Origin: Acidobacteriota bacterium
GTDB taxonomy: Bacteria; Acidobacteriota; Vicinamibacteria; Vicinamibacterales; Vicinamibacteraceae
Direction: 5' to 3'
Length of the DNA stretch: 6,266 nucleotides
NCBI GenBank assembly: GCA_023418055.1
Contig: JAEZDP010000421.1
Coordinates: forward strand, 1 to 6,266
The notes beneath the pieces are model-generated. The model searched no databases and was not told the origin of the DNA. It saw only the letters and a list, made by a program, of their open reading frames with translations. This document shows positions 1 to 5,862 of this stretch, in pieces. The stretch's first letter is position 1. Each line of letters starts with the position of its first letter. A program made the translations under genes and the position numbers.

Positions 1-652
1 GCGCCAGCCCCAGCAGCATGAGCCCGCCGACGAACCAGGTCCGCTGCCAGTCGAGACGCCGCTCGGTCAGGACCAGCGACACGACGCCGAGGCCCGCGGC
101 CGCACCGGCAGCGCGCAGCGCGACCTCCGGCGGTACCTGCCACAGAATAGGTAAGGCTGCGGCGACGCCTGCAAACACGGTACAGGCGAAGAAGGCCGCC
201 GTCAGCAGCCGCCGCTCGGCCAGGTGGCGGTCGTACACGAGATCGAGCGTCGAGAGCAGCGCGCACACGCCCAGCACGACGAGGCCCAGCACGTTTGGAC
301 TGTCGATGGTGGTGCTCAGCGCGAAGATCGGCAGCATGAAGAAGAGCAGCTGCTGATAGAAGTTCTTGTTGAAGTAGTTGACGACGAGCTGGACGCGCGG
401 ATGCCACACCGGCGTCAGCCGTGCGCTGCGCAGCACGAGCGGCAGCAGGAGACTCGTGATCCAGATGAACGCGACGTGGACGATCGCGACGCGCAGGTAG
501 GTGGAGTTGCGCGACCCCAGCCACATCACCCCGATGCCGAAGGCCAGCGCCCACAGGCTGTGCAGCCACCAGAGCAGCGTCTCGTGCCGATGCAGCCACG
601 CGCCGGCGGTCGCGCGCAGCGTCGGGCGGGCGGCGGTCGTCTCCACGCGCAT
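1..652 (-). CDS. Polytopic inner-membrane protein, function unknown (3' end beyond the window)
   Basis: Reading leftwards from ATG at 652 gives 217 codons with no stop before the window edge, so the C-terminus is missing. The product starts MRVETTAARPTLRATAGAWL and then shows about six or seven hydrophobic stretches (roughly residues 27-46, 53-75, 100-116, 119-138, 150-170, 178-196 and from 205). A basic patch and the polar/aromatic stretch VVNYFNKNFYQQLLFFMLP (about 90-108) lie between the second and third segments. I do not recognise the family with certainty. The helix layout and the Asn/Gln-rich stretch before a Phe-rich helix recall DUF5924-type membrane proteins, but this is an impression from memory. 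No enzyme motif is visible. It is transcribed divergently from the kinase, with 38 bp between the two starts. No good Shine-Dalgarno precedes the ATG, and a GTG two codons later (646) is an alternative start. Coding status is well supported because the opposite-strand frames give low-complexity Arg/Ala-rich products. Confidence 0.75.
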   Translation of the reverse strand, partial: MRVETTAARPTLRATAGAWLHRHETLLWWLHSLWALAFGIGVMWLGSRNSTYLRVAIVHVAFIWITSLLLPLVLRSARLTPVWHPRVQLVVNYFNKNFYQQLLFFMLPIFALSTTIDSPNVLGLVVLGVCALLSTLDLVYDRHLAERRLLTAAFFACTVFAGVAAALPILWQVPPEVALRAAGAAAGLGVVSLVLTERRLDWQRTWFVGGLMLLGLA

Positions 653-657
653 CACTG

Positions 658-677
658 TAGCAGGCAGGTTCCTGCTA
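658..677. promoter_or_regulatory. Palindrome in the divergent spacer, possible operator/promoter region
   Basis: The 38-bp gap between the divergent membrane-protein and kinase starts contains TAGCAGG (658-664) and its exact reverse complement CCTGCTA (671-677), separated by 6 bp. A nested alternative palindrome, GCAGGTTCCTGC, lies at 664-675. A perfect 7+7 inverted repeat in such a short divergent spacer is a reasonable site for a dimeric regulator. Its right arm runs into TATCGT (676-681), a possible -10 element 9 bp before the kinase ATG, which would give a very short or absent leader. No -35 consensus is evident. The regulatory role is inferred. Confidence 0.3.
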
Positions 678-690
678 TCGTGTGTCCCGC

Positions 691-1584
691 ATGCGCATCG
701 GCGTGGATCTCGGCGGCACAAAAATCGAACTGCTGGCCCTCGACGAGGACGGACAGGAGCGACATCGCGAGCGCGTGCCGACACCGCGGCACGATTACGA
801 GGGCACCGTGGCGGCGATCGCTGCCCTGGTGCGGCGTGCCGAGGAGGCGGTCGGCACGAACTGCACGGTGGGCGTCGGTATGCCAGGCGCCATCTCGCCG
901 GCCACCGGACTCGTGAAGAATGCCAATTCGACATGGCTGAACGGCCAGCCGTTTGCCGAGGATCTGCAGCGTGTGCTCGACCGGCCGGTCCGCTTTGCCA
1001 ACGACGCCAACTGCCTCGCCTTGTCTGAGGCGACCGACGGCGCGGCCGCGGGGGCGCCGCTGGTGTTCGGCATCATCCTCGGGACGGGCGTCGGCGGGGG
1101 CGTGGTCGTGCGCGGTGACGTCGTGATCGGCGCCAACGCGGTCGGCGGCGAGTGGGGGCACAACATGTTGCCGTGGCCGCAGGCCGGGGAATGGCCAGGA
1201 GAGGCATGCTACTGCGGGCGCACCGGCTGCATCGAGACGCACTTGTCTGGTCCGGCGATGTCGCGCGAGTTCCAGCGACTCACGGGGCGGCAGGCGACCC
1301 CCGCGCAGCTGCTCGACTGGGCGGCCGCCGGGGACCAGCAGGCGCAGCAGGCGTGGCATCGCTACGAGGACCGGCTGGCGCGCGCGCTGGCCTCAATCAT
1401 CAACGTGCTGGACCCTGACGTCATCGTCGCGGGAGGCGGGGTGTCGAACGCGGCGCGGCTCTATGAGCAGGTGCCGACGCTGTGGGGGCGGTGGGTGTTC
1501 TCGGACCGCGTGGACACGCGGTTCGTCCCGGCGGCGTTCGGCGATTCGAGTGGTGTGCGCGGCGCGGCGTGGTTGTGGCAGTGA
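691..1584 (+). CDS. mak: ROK-family sugar kinase, Mak-type fructokinase
   Basis: The 297-aa product is a cytoplasmic ATP-dependent hexokinase of the ROK family and matches the E. coli Mak manno(fructo)kinase layout along its whole length. It should phosphorylate fructose (possibly mannose) at C6 and feed glycolysis. Visible motifs are the N-terminal phosphate-binding DLGGTK (6-11), VKNANSTWLNGQPF (75-88), NDANC with the likely catalytic base Asp105, IILGTGVGGG (128-137), the zinc-site His157 in GEWGH, the CxCGxxGCxE zinc/ROK signature at 173-182, DPDVIVAGGG (241-250) and the Mak-like end GDSSGVRGAAWLW. Length is normal. I chose ATG 691 because the protein then begins MRIGVDLGGTK as Mak does; a GTG at 682 would add only three residues. 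No convincing ribosome site precedes either start. It converges on the GHL10 gene, with only 28 bp between the stop codons. Family assignment is secure; sugar preference is inferred by similarity. Confidence 0.93.
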   Translation: MRIGVDLGGTKIELLALDEDGQERHRERVPTPRHDYEGTVAAIAALVRRAEEAVGTNCTVGVGMPGAISPATGLVKNANSTWLNGQPFAEDLQRVLDRPVRFANDANCLALSEATDGAAAGAPLVFGIILGTGVGGGVVVRGDVVIGANAVGGEWGHNMLPWPQAGEWPGEACYCGRTGCIETHLSGPAMSREFQRLTGRQATPAQLLDWAAAGDQQAQQAWHRYEDRLARALASIINVLDPDVIVAGGGVSNAARLYEQVPTLWGRWVFSDRVDTRFVPAAFGDSSGVRGAAWLWQ

Positions 1585-1596
1585 GCGGTGTGCTGG

Positions 1597-1691
1597 AGGT
1601 CTGACCCCAGGATCATCGTCCGGCAGGTCTGACCCCGAGACCACCACTCCGCAGGTCTGACCCCGGAACGGCACACCGCAGGTCTGACCCC
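1597..1691. repeat. Array of four AGGTCTGACCCC direct repeats
   Basis: Four identical 12-mers AGGTCTGACCCC lie at 1597-1608, 1625-1636, 1653-1664 and 1680-1691, with start-to-start spacings of 28, 28 and 27 bp. The three downstream copies are extended to GCAGGTCTGACCCCG. The spacers are 15-16 bp and differ in sequence, apart from a shared C/G-rich end (CGGC, CCGC, CCGC) just before each copy. The core GGTCTGACC is itself an odd-centred palindrome (GGTC-T-GACC), so each unit could form a small hairpin or bind a dimer. The array fills the convergent junction of the kinase and GHL10 genes, and its last copies lie inside the GHL10 reading frame. Units are far too short and close for a CRISPR array. 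From memory, GGGGTCAGACC-type dispersed motifs occur in several high-GC environmental bacteria, so a REP-like element is the likeliest class; no transposase gene is in view. Confidence 0.85.
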
Positions 1692-3352
1692 GGCCCCGCC
1701 GGCCCCACCGTCAACACAATCCGGGACACCTCCGCCGCCTGCACCTCCACCTCGCACGCGCCCGGCCACAGCGCCCCGTCGCGGCGTGCGCTGAGCCGGT
1801 ACCGGCCTGGCGCGAGCGCCACCAACGCAAACACCCCGCTGCCGTCGCTGACCGCGGTCGCCGCAGCCTCGTCCACCACGCCGACGCCCACCCCGCTCGC
1901 GACGGCCTGCACCTCCACGCCGTCGAGCGGCCGCCCCGCCTCGTCGCGCAACTCGCCGAGGACGTGTCCCTCGCGCGTCTTCCAGGGCAAGGCCGGCACC
2001 GCCGCCGGCTCGGCAAACGGTCCGGCGGATGCCGGGTCGACGGGCAGGCCCGTCGTGGTGCGGCCAAACCGCAGGCCTGCGGCGAGGTCCTCCACGGCCC
2101 GCTGCGGTGTGTCGCGCCCGGGCGGTACCGACAGGGGATTGCTCACCACGGGCGCGTTGTTGGCCGCCAGCGAGAACAGCGCCACGCCCGCAAACGGCGG
2201 CTGCCCGGCAGACCCAGGCTCGAGCGCCGTCCACACCTGGCGCACCGTGCCCTCCACCGAGTTGAGATAGGCCCCGAGCCCCATCACCACACCGCGGCGC
2301 TGCTGCCCGGCGCGCGCCCAGGCCATCCAGCTCGCCGCAGTCTCGGCCTCGCTCGCCACGTGTTCGGGGAGGAACAGGTGCGGCACGACCAGATCGACCA
2401 TGCCGGTGGACAGCCACGCCTGCCAGTCCTGAAACAGGAGACCGTACGGCACGCTCTCGCTGAAGCCCCCGCCGAGCAACGTAGGCGGCGGGCCCGAGGC
2501 CGACGCGGCGACCGACACGACCAGCGAGGGCCGCACCGCCAGCAGGCTGGTCGTCAGACGTCGCACGAGGCTCGTGACCTGCTCGCGCCGCCACGCGCTG
2601 AACCGCGCATCGTCGGCCGCAGGCAGCCCGGCGGTGCCGTAGCGCGCGTTGTAGCGGGCCACGGCGGTCGGGTTGTACCCGACGCTGAGCACCTGGGACC
2701 CGGAGGCACCTGGCACTTCGGGGTACTGGACGCGGTCGAGGTGCACGCCGTCCACCGGATAGCGGGTGACGAGCCGCACCGCGAGGTCCACGAGGTAGTC
2801 GGCCACGTCGGGGTGGCCCGGGTCGAGCCAGAAGTCGTTGCCGAACCGGTACCCGTCGTGGGACGTCCCCGCCCCGTCGCCGACGAGCGTGCGCGTCAGC
2901 CAGTTGGCCCGGCCATCAGGGGCGCGCCCGCTGCCCAGCCCGTGGCGATTGAAGACGTGCTGCGGCGAGATCGGCGGGGTGGTCAGGTTCCAGACGGCGC
3001 CCAGCGTGACAAACGCGTGCACCTGCAGGCCGCGCGCCCGCGCCTGGCTCAGCACCTCACCCAGTGGATCGAAGCCGGCACCGACGCCTTCGCCTGGCGG
3101 TTCCTCGCTGTCGAGATACCACGCGTCGCCTCGTCGCCGGACCTGCACGAACAGCACGTTGGCGTGCAGGGCCTCGGCGCGCGCCACGGCCGTCGCTACG
3201 TCGTCGCTGCTGGCCAGCCGTGTATTGAAGGTGTCAATCCAGACGGCGCGGAACTCGGGGCGGGGCGCTTGCGCGTGCGCGACGCCTGCCGCGCATACCC
3301 ACGCGACCGCACACGCGATCAGCATGCCGCCGGCTCGCCATCCAGTTGCCAT
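1613..3352 (-). CDS. Exported GHL10/YngK-like glycoside hydrolase-like protein with carboxypeptidase-regulatory-like domain
   Basis: From ATG 3352 the product is 579 aa. Residues 1-27 form a signal peptide: basic start, hydrophobic core LIACAVAWVCAAGV, cleavage after AHA. Residues about 33-340 match the GHL10 (DUF187, YngK-like) TIM-barrel family: EFRAVWIDTFNTR (33-45), ANVLFVQVR (64-72), GLQVHAFVTLGAVWN (108-122), WLDPGHPDVADYLVD (175-189) and the family hallmark DGVHLDRVQYP (201-211), which carries acidic residues of the presumed active site. Residues about 462-549 form a carboxypeptidase-regulatory-like beta-sandwich (GELRDEAGRPLDGVEVQA, later SGVFALVALAPGRYRL). It probably acts in the periplasm or outside the cell on a glycan of unknown identity. 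Residues 550-579 are translated from the repeat array and look acquired. The reading frame stays open far upstream, into bases antisense to the MBOAT gene. I reject that extension because the signal peptide begins here; ATG 3325 and ATG 3400 are alternative starts. Confidence 0.85.
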   Translation of the reverse strand: MATGWRAGGMLIACAVAWVCAAGVAHAQAPRPEFRAVWIDTFNTRLASSDDVATAVARAEALHANVLFVQVRRRGDAWYLDSEEPPGEGVGAGFDPLGEVLSQARARGLQVHAFVTLGAVWNLTTPPISPQHVFNRHGLGSGRAPDGRANWLTRTLVGDGAGTSHDGYRFGNDFWLDPGHPDVADYLVDLAVRLVTRYPVDGVHLDRVQYPEVPGASGSQVLSVGYNPTAVARYNARYGTAGLPAADDARFSAWRREQVTSLVRRLTTSLLAVRPSLVVSVAASASGPPPTLLGGGFSESVPYGLLFQDWQAWLSTGMVDLVVPHLFLPEHVASEAETAASWMAWARAGQQRRGVVMGLGAYLNSVEGTVRQVWTALEPGSAGQPPFAGVALFSLAANNAPVVSNPLSVPPGRDTPQRAVEDLAAGLRFGRTTTGLPVDPASAGPFAEPAAVPALPWKTREGHVLGELRDEAGRPLDGVEVQAVASGVGVGVVDEAAATAVSDGSGVFALVALAPGRYRLSARRDGALWPGACEVEVQAAEVSRIVLTVGPAGPGSDLRCAVPGSDLRSGGLGVRPAGR

Positions 3353-3403
3353 CACGGCACGCACATGTAATCGTAAGCGGTTGGCTGAAGGGTTGTCCAT
3401 CGC

Positions 3404-4819
3404 TTGAACTTCGTTTCCTTCGCGTTTCTGGGTCTCCTCGGCGTCGTCCTCGCCGGGCGCCTGACCCTCGGCCGTCGCAAGATCGAGCCCGCCTACGAGT
3501 GGCTGCTGCTGGCAGCGAGCCTCGTCTTCTACGCCTGGCACATTCCCGTCTACCTGACGGTGCTGCTGGCGAGCGCCGTGGTCGACTACGTGGCGGCTCT
3601 GGCGCTCGTGCGGCCTGGCCAGACCCCCCGCCGACGACGGTGGCTGCTCACGCTGTCGTTGGCGACCAATCTCGGCCTGCTGGCAATCTTCAAGTACTTC
3701 GGCTTCTTCCTCGACAACCTGCAGAGCGCGGCTGGCATCGCCGGCGTGGACTGGCAGTCGCCCACGTGGCGCGTGTTGCTGCCGATGGGCATCAGCTTCT
3801 ACACCTTCCAGTCGATGAGCTACACGATCGACGTCTATCGCGGCGAGCTGGCGCCGCTGCGCTCGTTCTCGCGCTTCCTGCTCTTCATCAGCTTCTTCCC
3901 GCAGTTGGTGGCCGGCCCCATCGTCCGGGCCTCGGAGTTCCTGCCGCAGATGCCGCGGGTGCGGCGCGTACGCTGGGCGTCGGTCAGCACGGGCGTGGCG
4001 CTGACGGTCGAGGGCTTCTTCCTCAAGATGGTGTGCGCCGACAACATCGGGCCCTACGTGGACCGCTACTGGGAGGCGGCCTACGAACCCGGTGCCAACA
4101 GCGTCGTGCTCGTCTGGCTGGCGCTGATGTTCAGCGGCCAGATCTTCTGCGACTTCGCCGGGTACTCGCAGATTGCCCGCGGCGTCGCGTACCTGCTCGG
4201 GTACCAGTTGCCGGTGAACTTCAACCAGCCCTACATCGCAGGGTCGTTCAAGAACTTCTGGGAGCGCTGGCACATGACGCTGTCGCGCTGGCTGCGCGAC
4301 TACCTCTACATCCCGCTCGGCGGCAACCGCGTCTCGCCGACGCGCACGTACATGAATCTGATGACCGTGATGCTGCTCGGTGGTCTCTGGCATGGCGCGG
4401 CTTGGACGTTCGTGGCCTGGGGCGCCCTCCACGGTGGGGCGCTGGCCGTGGAGCGTGCGCTCGGGCTGCACGTCGGTCTCGACCGGCGTCCGTGGTACCT
4501 GCGCTCGGCATGGGCGATCGTGGTGCAGGTGACCGTCCTCGTCACCTGGGTGTTCTTCCGCAGCAACTCTTTCGGCGGAGCAGTGCAGTTCCTCGCCAAC
4601 GTCGTGGCCTTCGAGTGGGCGCGCCCGACGCCCGAGATGTGGATGGGCTCGATGTTCCTGCTGCCCGTGTTCATCGGCCATCTCTGGGCGCTGGCCGTGG
4701 CGCGCGGGCACGTGCGCCCGCTCGGTGCCACCGGCCGGGCCGTCCTCACGGGCGTCCTCTTCTACGGCATTCTCGCCGCCTACGGCAACAGCAATGCGTT
4801 CATCTACTTCCAGTTCTGA
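3404..4819 (+). CDS. MBOAT-family O-acyltransferase, AlgI-type
   Basis: The 471-aa polytopic inner-membrane protein matches the AlgI branch of membrane-bound O-acyltransferases, which pass an acyl group (usually acetyl) across the membrane to an extracytoplasmic acceptor. Diagnostic stretches are YEWLLLAASLVFYAWH (31-46), NLGLLAIFKYFGFF (89-102), LPMGISFYTFQSMSYTIDVY (126-145), FFPQLVAGPIVR (164-175), FCDFAGYSQIARG (248-260), NFNQPY then SFKNFWERWHMTLSRWLRDY (281-300, His290), YIPLGGNR (302-309) and GLWHGAAWTFVAWGALHG (327-344, His330 the likely catalytic His). Length is typical. The start is TTG 3404: an in-frame TGA lies at 3386-3388, no ATG or GTG lies between, and the next Met is mid-domain. 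AAGGG (3388-3392) is a plausible but distant ribosome site. It overlaps the next gene by 26 bp, implying co-expression with the SGNH-like partner. The acceptor (exopolysaccharide, cell wall or other) cannot be told from this window. Confidence 0.93.
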   Translation: MNFVSFAFLGLLGVVLAGRLTLGRRKIEPAYEWLLLAASLVFYAWHIPVYLTVLLASAVVDYVAALALVRPGQTPRRRRWLLTLSLATNLGLLAIFKYFGFFLDNLQSAAGIAGVDWQSPTWRVLLPMGISFYTFQSMSYTIDVYRGELAPLRSFSRFLLFISFFPQLVAGPIVRASEFLPQMPRVRRVRWASVSTGVALTVEGFFLKMVCADNIGPYVDRYWEAAYEPGANSVVLVWLALMFSGQIFCDFAGYSQIARGVAYLLGYQLPVNFNQPYIAGSFKNFWERWHMTLSRWLRDYLYIPLGGNRVSPTRTYMNLMTVMLLGGLWHGAAWTFVAWGALHGGALAVERALGLHVGLDRRPWYLRSAWAIVVQVTVLVTWVFFRSNSFGGAVQFLANVVAFEWARPTPEMWMGSMFLLPVFIGHLWALAVARGHVRPLGATGRAVLTGVLFYGILAAYGNSNAFIYFQF

Positions 4820-5822
4820 GGCAGGGGCGCGGCGGGGGCTGCGGAGCGGCGTCGCGCATCAGCGGCCGTGGCGCCTCGTGCTGCTGACCGGCGCCTCGCT
4901 CGCAATCTGCGTGCTCGCTGGGTGGGCAGGCTGGAAGCACACGTCAGCCTCCGCCTACCTGATGGACGTGGTGACCGCGGCCGATCCGCCGCCTGACCAC
5001 TACCTGGCGCACGATCGCGGCGGCCACGTCGATCATCACGTGCTCTTCCATGGTATCGATGCGGCATCGCTCAGCGCGATGCGCCGTGCCGACGTCCTGC
5101 TCATGGGCAACTCGCGGCTGATGTTCGCGCTGCGGGGGGACAGCCTGCGGCAGTATTTCCTGCCCCGTGGATTGCGCGCGTTCGCGCTCGGGTTCGGCCA
5201 CCTCGAACAACACGAGTTCCCCCTCGAGATCTTCCGGCGGTTCGAGCTGCGCCCGCGCGTGGTGATCGCCAACGTCGACAACTTCTTTGCCGGGGTGCCC
5301 AGCCCCTGGGCGCGTCGCGTCATGCGCGACAGCGCGTTTGACGCCTACAAGACGGCATTCGAGGCCAATGCGGCGTACCAGACCCGCCGTCTCCTGCACC
5401 GCGTCGTGCCGCACGTGCCCGAGTTGTGGAACGAACACCGCGAGTTCCTCATCCACCGGTCGCGGCAGGATGGCTCGTGGTTCCTCGGCACCCGGTTCGG
5501 CAGGGGGCTGCCCCTCATGGACTTCTACGAGGGACGCGACACGTTGCGCGACCACAACCTGGCGCTCGGACGGGCTTTCAAGGCGGAGGTCGAGGGCGCG
5601 GGTGCGCGGCTGGTGTTCGTCCTGGTTCCCGGACGGGACGTGTCGCTGACGGCGGCGCAGATGCTGGCCGACGCGTTGGACGTGCCGCTGGTGGTGCCGC
5701 GCGTGGACGGGCTGCGCAGCATGGACGCATCGCACCTCACCGACGAGAGCGCCAGGCGGTACGCGCTGGCGTTCTTCCGGGAACTCGACCCCGTCCTGGA
5801 CCGCATCCTGGCCGAACCGTGA
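4794..5822 (+). CDS. Membrane-anchored SGNH-hydrolase-like protein, partner of the MBOAT acyltransferase
   Basis: The 342-aa product has a basic, Ser-rich N-terminus and one hydrophobic segment (about 28-46), then an extracytoplasmic domain. Within it, ADVLLMGNSRLMF (99-111) looks like SGNH block I with Ser107 as nucleophile (GNSR in place of GDSL). VVIANVDNFF (156-165) may be the central strand region, LVFVLVPGRD (273-282) a later strand, and DASHLTDESARRYA (311-324) supplies the C-terminal DxxH with Asp311 and His314. Such proteins act beside AlgI-type MBOATs (compare AlgJ/AlgX, PatB, DltD), taking the acyl group and delivering it to the acceptor, or removing it. I chose ATG 4794, inside the MBOAT 3' end, because it keeps the basic residues before the membrane segment; the frame is open further upstream (ATG 4725) but that part is antisense-like and Ser/Pro-rich. 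The SGNH assignment rests on motif reading and is moderately sure; its role with the MBOAT follows from the overlap. Confidence 0.78.
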   Translation: MRSSTSSSEAGARRGLRSGVAHQRPWRLVLLTGASLAICVLAGWAGWKHTSASAYLMDVVTAADPPPDHYLAHDRGGHVDHHVLFHGIDAASLSAMRRADVLLMGNSRLMFALRGDSLRQYFLPRGLRAFALGFGHLEQHEFPLEIFRRFELRPRVVIANVDNFFAGVPSPWARRVMRDSAFDAYKTAFEANAAYQTRRLLHRVVPHVPELWNEHREFLIHRSRQDGSWFLGTRFGRGLPLMDFYEGRDTLRDHNLALGRAFKAEVEGAGARLVFVLVPGRDVSLTAAQMLADALDVPLVVPRVDGLRSMDASHLTDESARRYALAFFRELDPVLDRILAEP

Positions 5823-5850
5823 CGCCCGCGTCCACCGTACGTCGCTGCGG

Positions 5851-5856
5851 TACCAT
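5851..5856 (+). promoter_or_regulatory. Possible -10 element upstream of the P1 peptidase gene
   Basis: TACCAT ends 6 bp before the ATG at 5863, inside a 40-bp gap after the SGNH-like gene. No Shine-Dalgarno sequence lies in front of the ATG. A -10 box at this distance would start transcription at or next to the start codon, giving a leaderless mRNA. No -35 consensus is seen, so this is a weak call; read-through from the upstream pair is an alternative. Confidence 0.22.
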
Positions 5857-5862
5857 CGCTGC

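Noticed and set aside
224..916. 230-residue plus-strand open frame over the left-edge membrane protein and the kinase start
   Set aside because: His/Arg/Gln-rich shadow; the opposite strand encodes a plausible polytopic membrane protein and another frame encodes the kinase.
1597..1691. CRISPR array
   Set aside because: The repeats are only 12-15 bp with 15-16 bp spacers, there is no cas gene, and the array extends into a coding frame.
1585..1700. Intrinsic bidirectional terminator at the convergent junction
   Set aside because: No compact GC stem-loop followed by a T-run is visible on either strand; the only inverted repeat has a loop of about 75 nt.
1461..2594. 377-residue minus-strand open frame
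   Set aside because: A shifted-frame shadow of the GHL10 gene, Gly/Arg/Ala-rich; it also crosses the repeat array and the kinase 3' end.
1964..3370. 468-residue plus-strand open frame
   Set aside because: Antisense shadow of GHL10 with His/Arg/Ala-rich composition and no domain signature.
3346..3376. Sigma-70 promoter (TTGCCA with TGTAAT) for the MBOAT gene
   Set aside because: The spacing is only 14 bp, too short for a convincing -35/-10 pair; the slightly AT-richer stretch near 3360-3400 probably contains promoters, but I cannot place them.
3353..4711. N-terminal extension of the GHL10 minus-strand frame to a 1032-residue protein
   Set aside because: The added part is His/Arg/Glu-rich low-complexity sequence antisense to the well-supported MBOAT gene, and a clear signal peptide begins at 3352.
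4725..4793. Upstream start (ATG 4725) for the SGNH-like gene
   Set aside because: It would lengthen the overlap with the MBOAT gene to 95 bp and add Ser/Pro-rich residues that look like shadow coding; ATG 4794 gives a normal basic N-terminus before the membrane segment.
3346..4887. 513-residue plus-strand open frame overlapping the MBOAT gene
   Set aside because: It is the MBOAT gene read in another frame; the product is Arg/Ala-rich with no family motifs.
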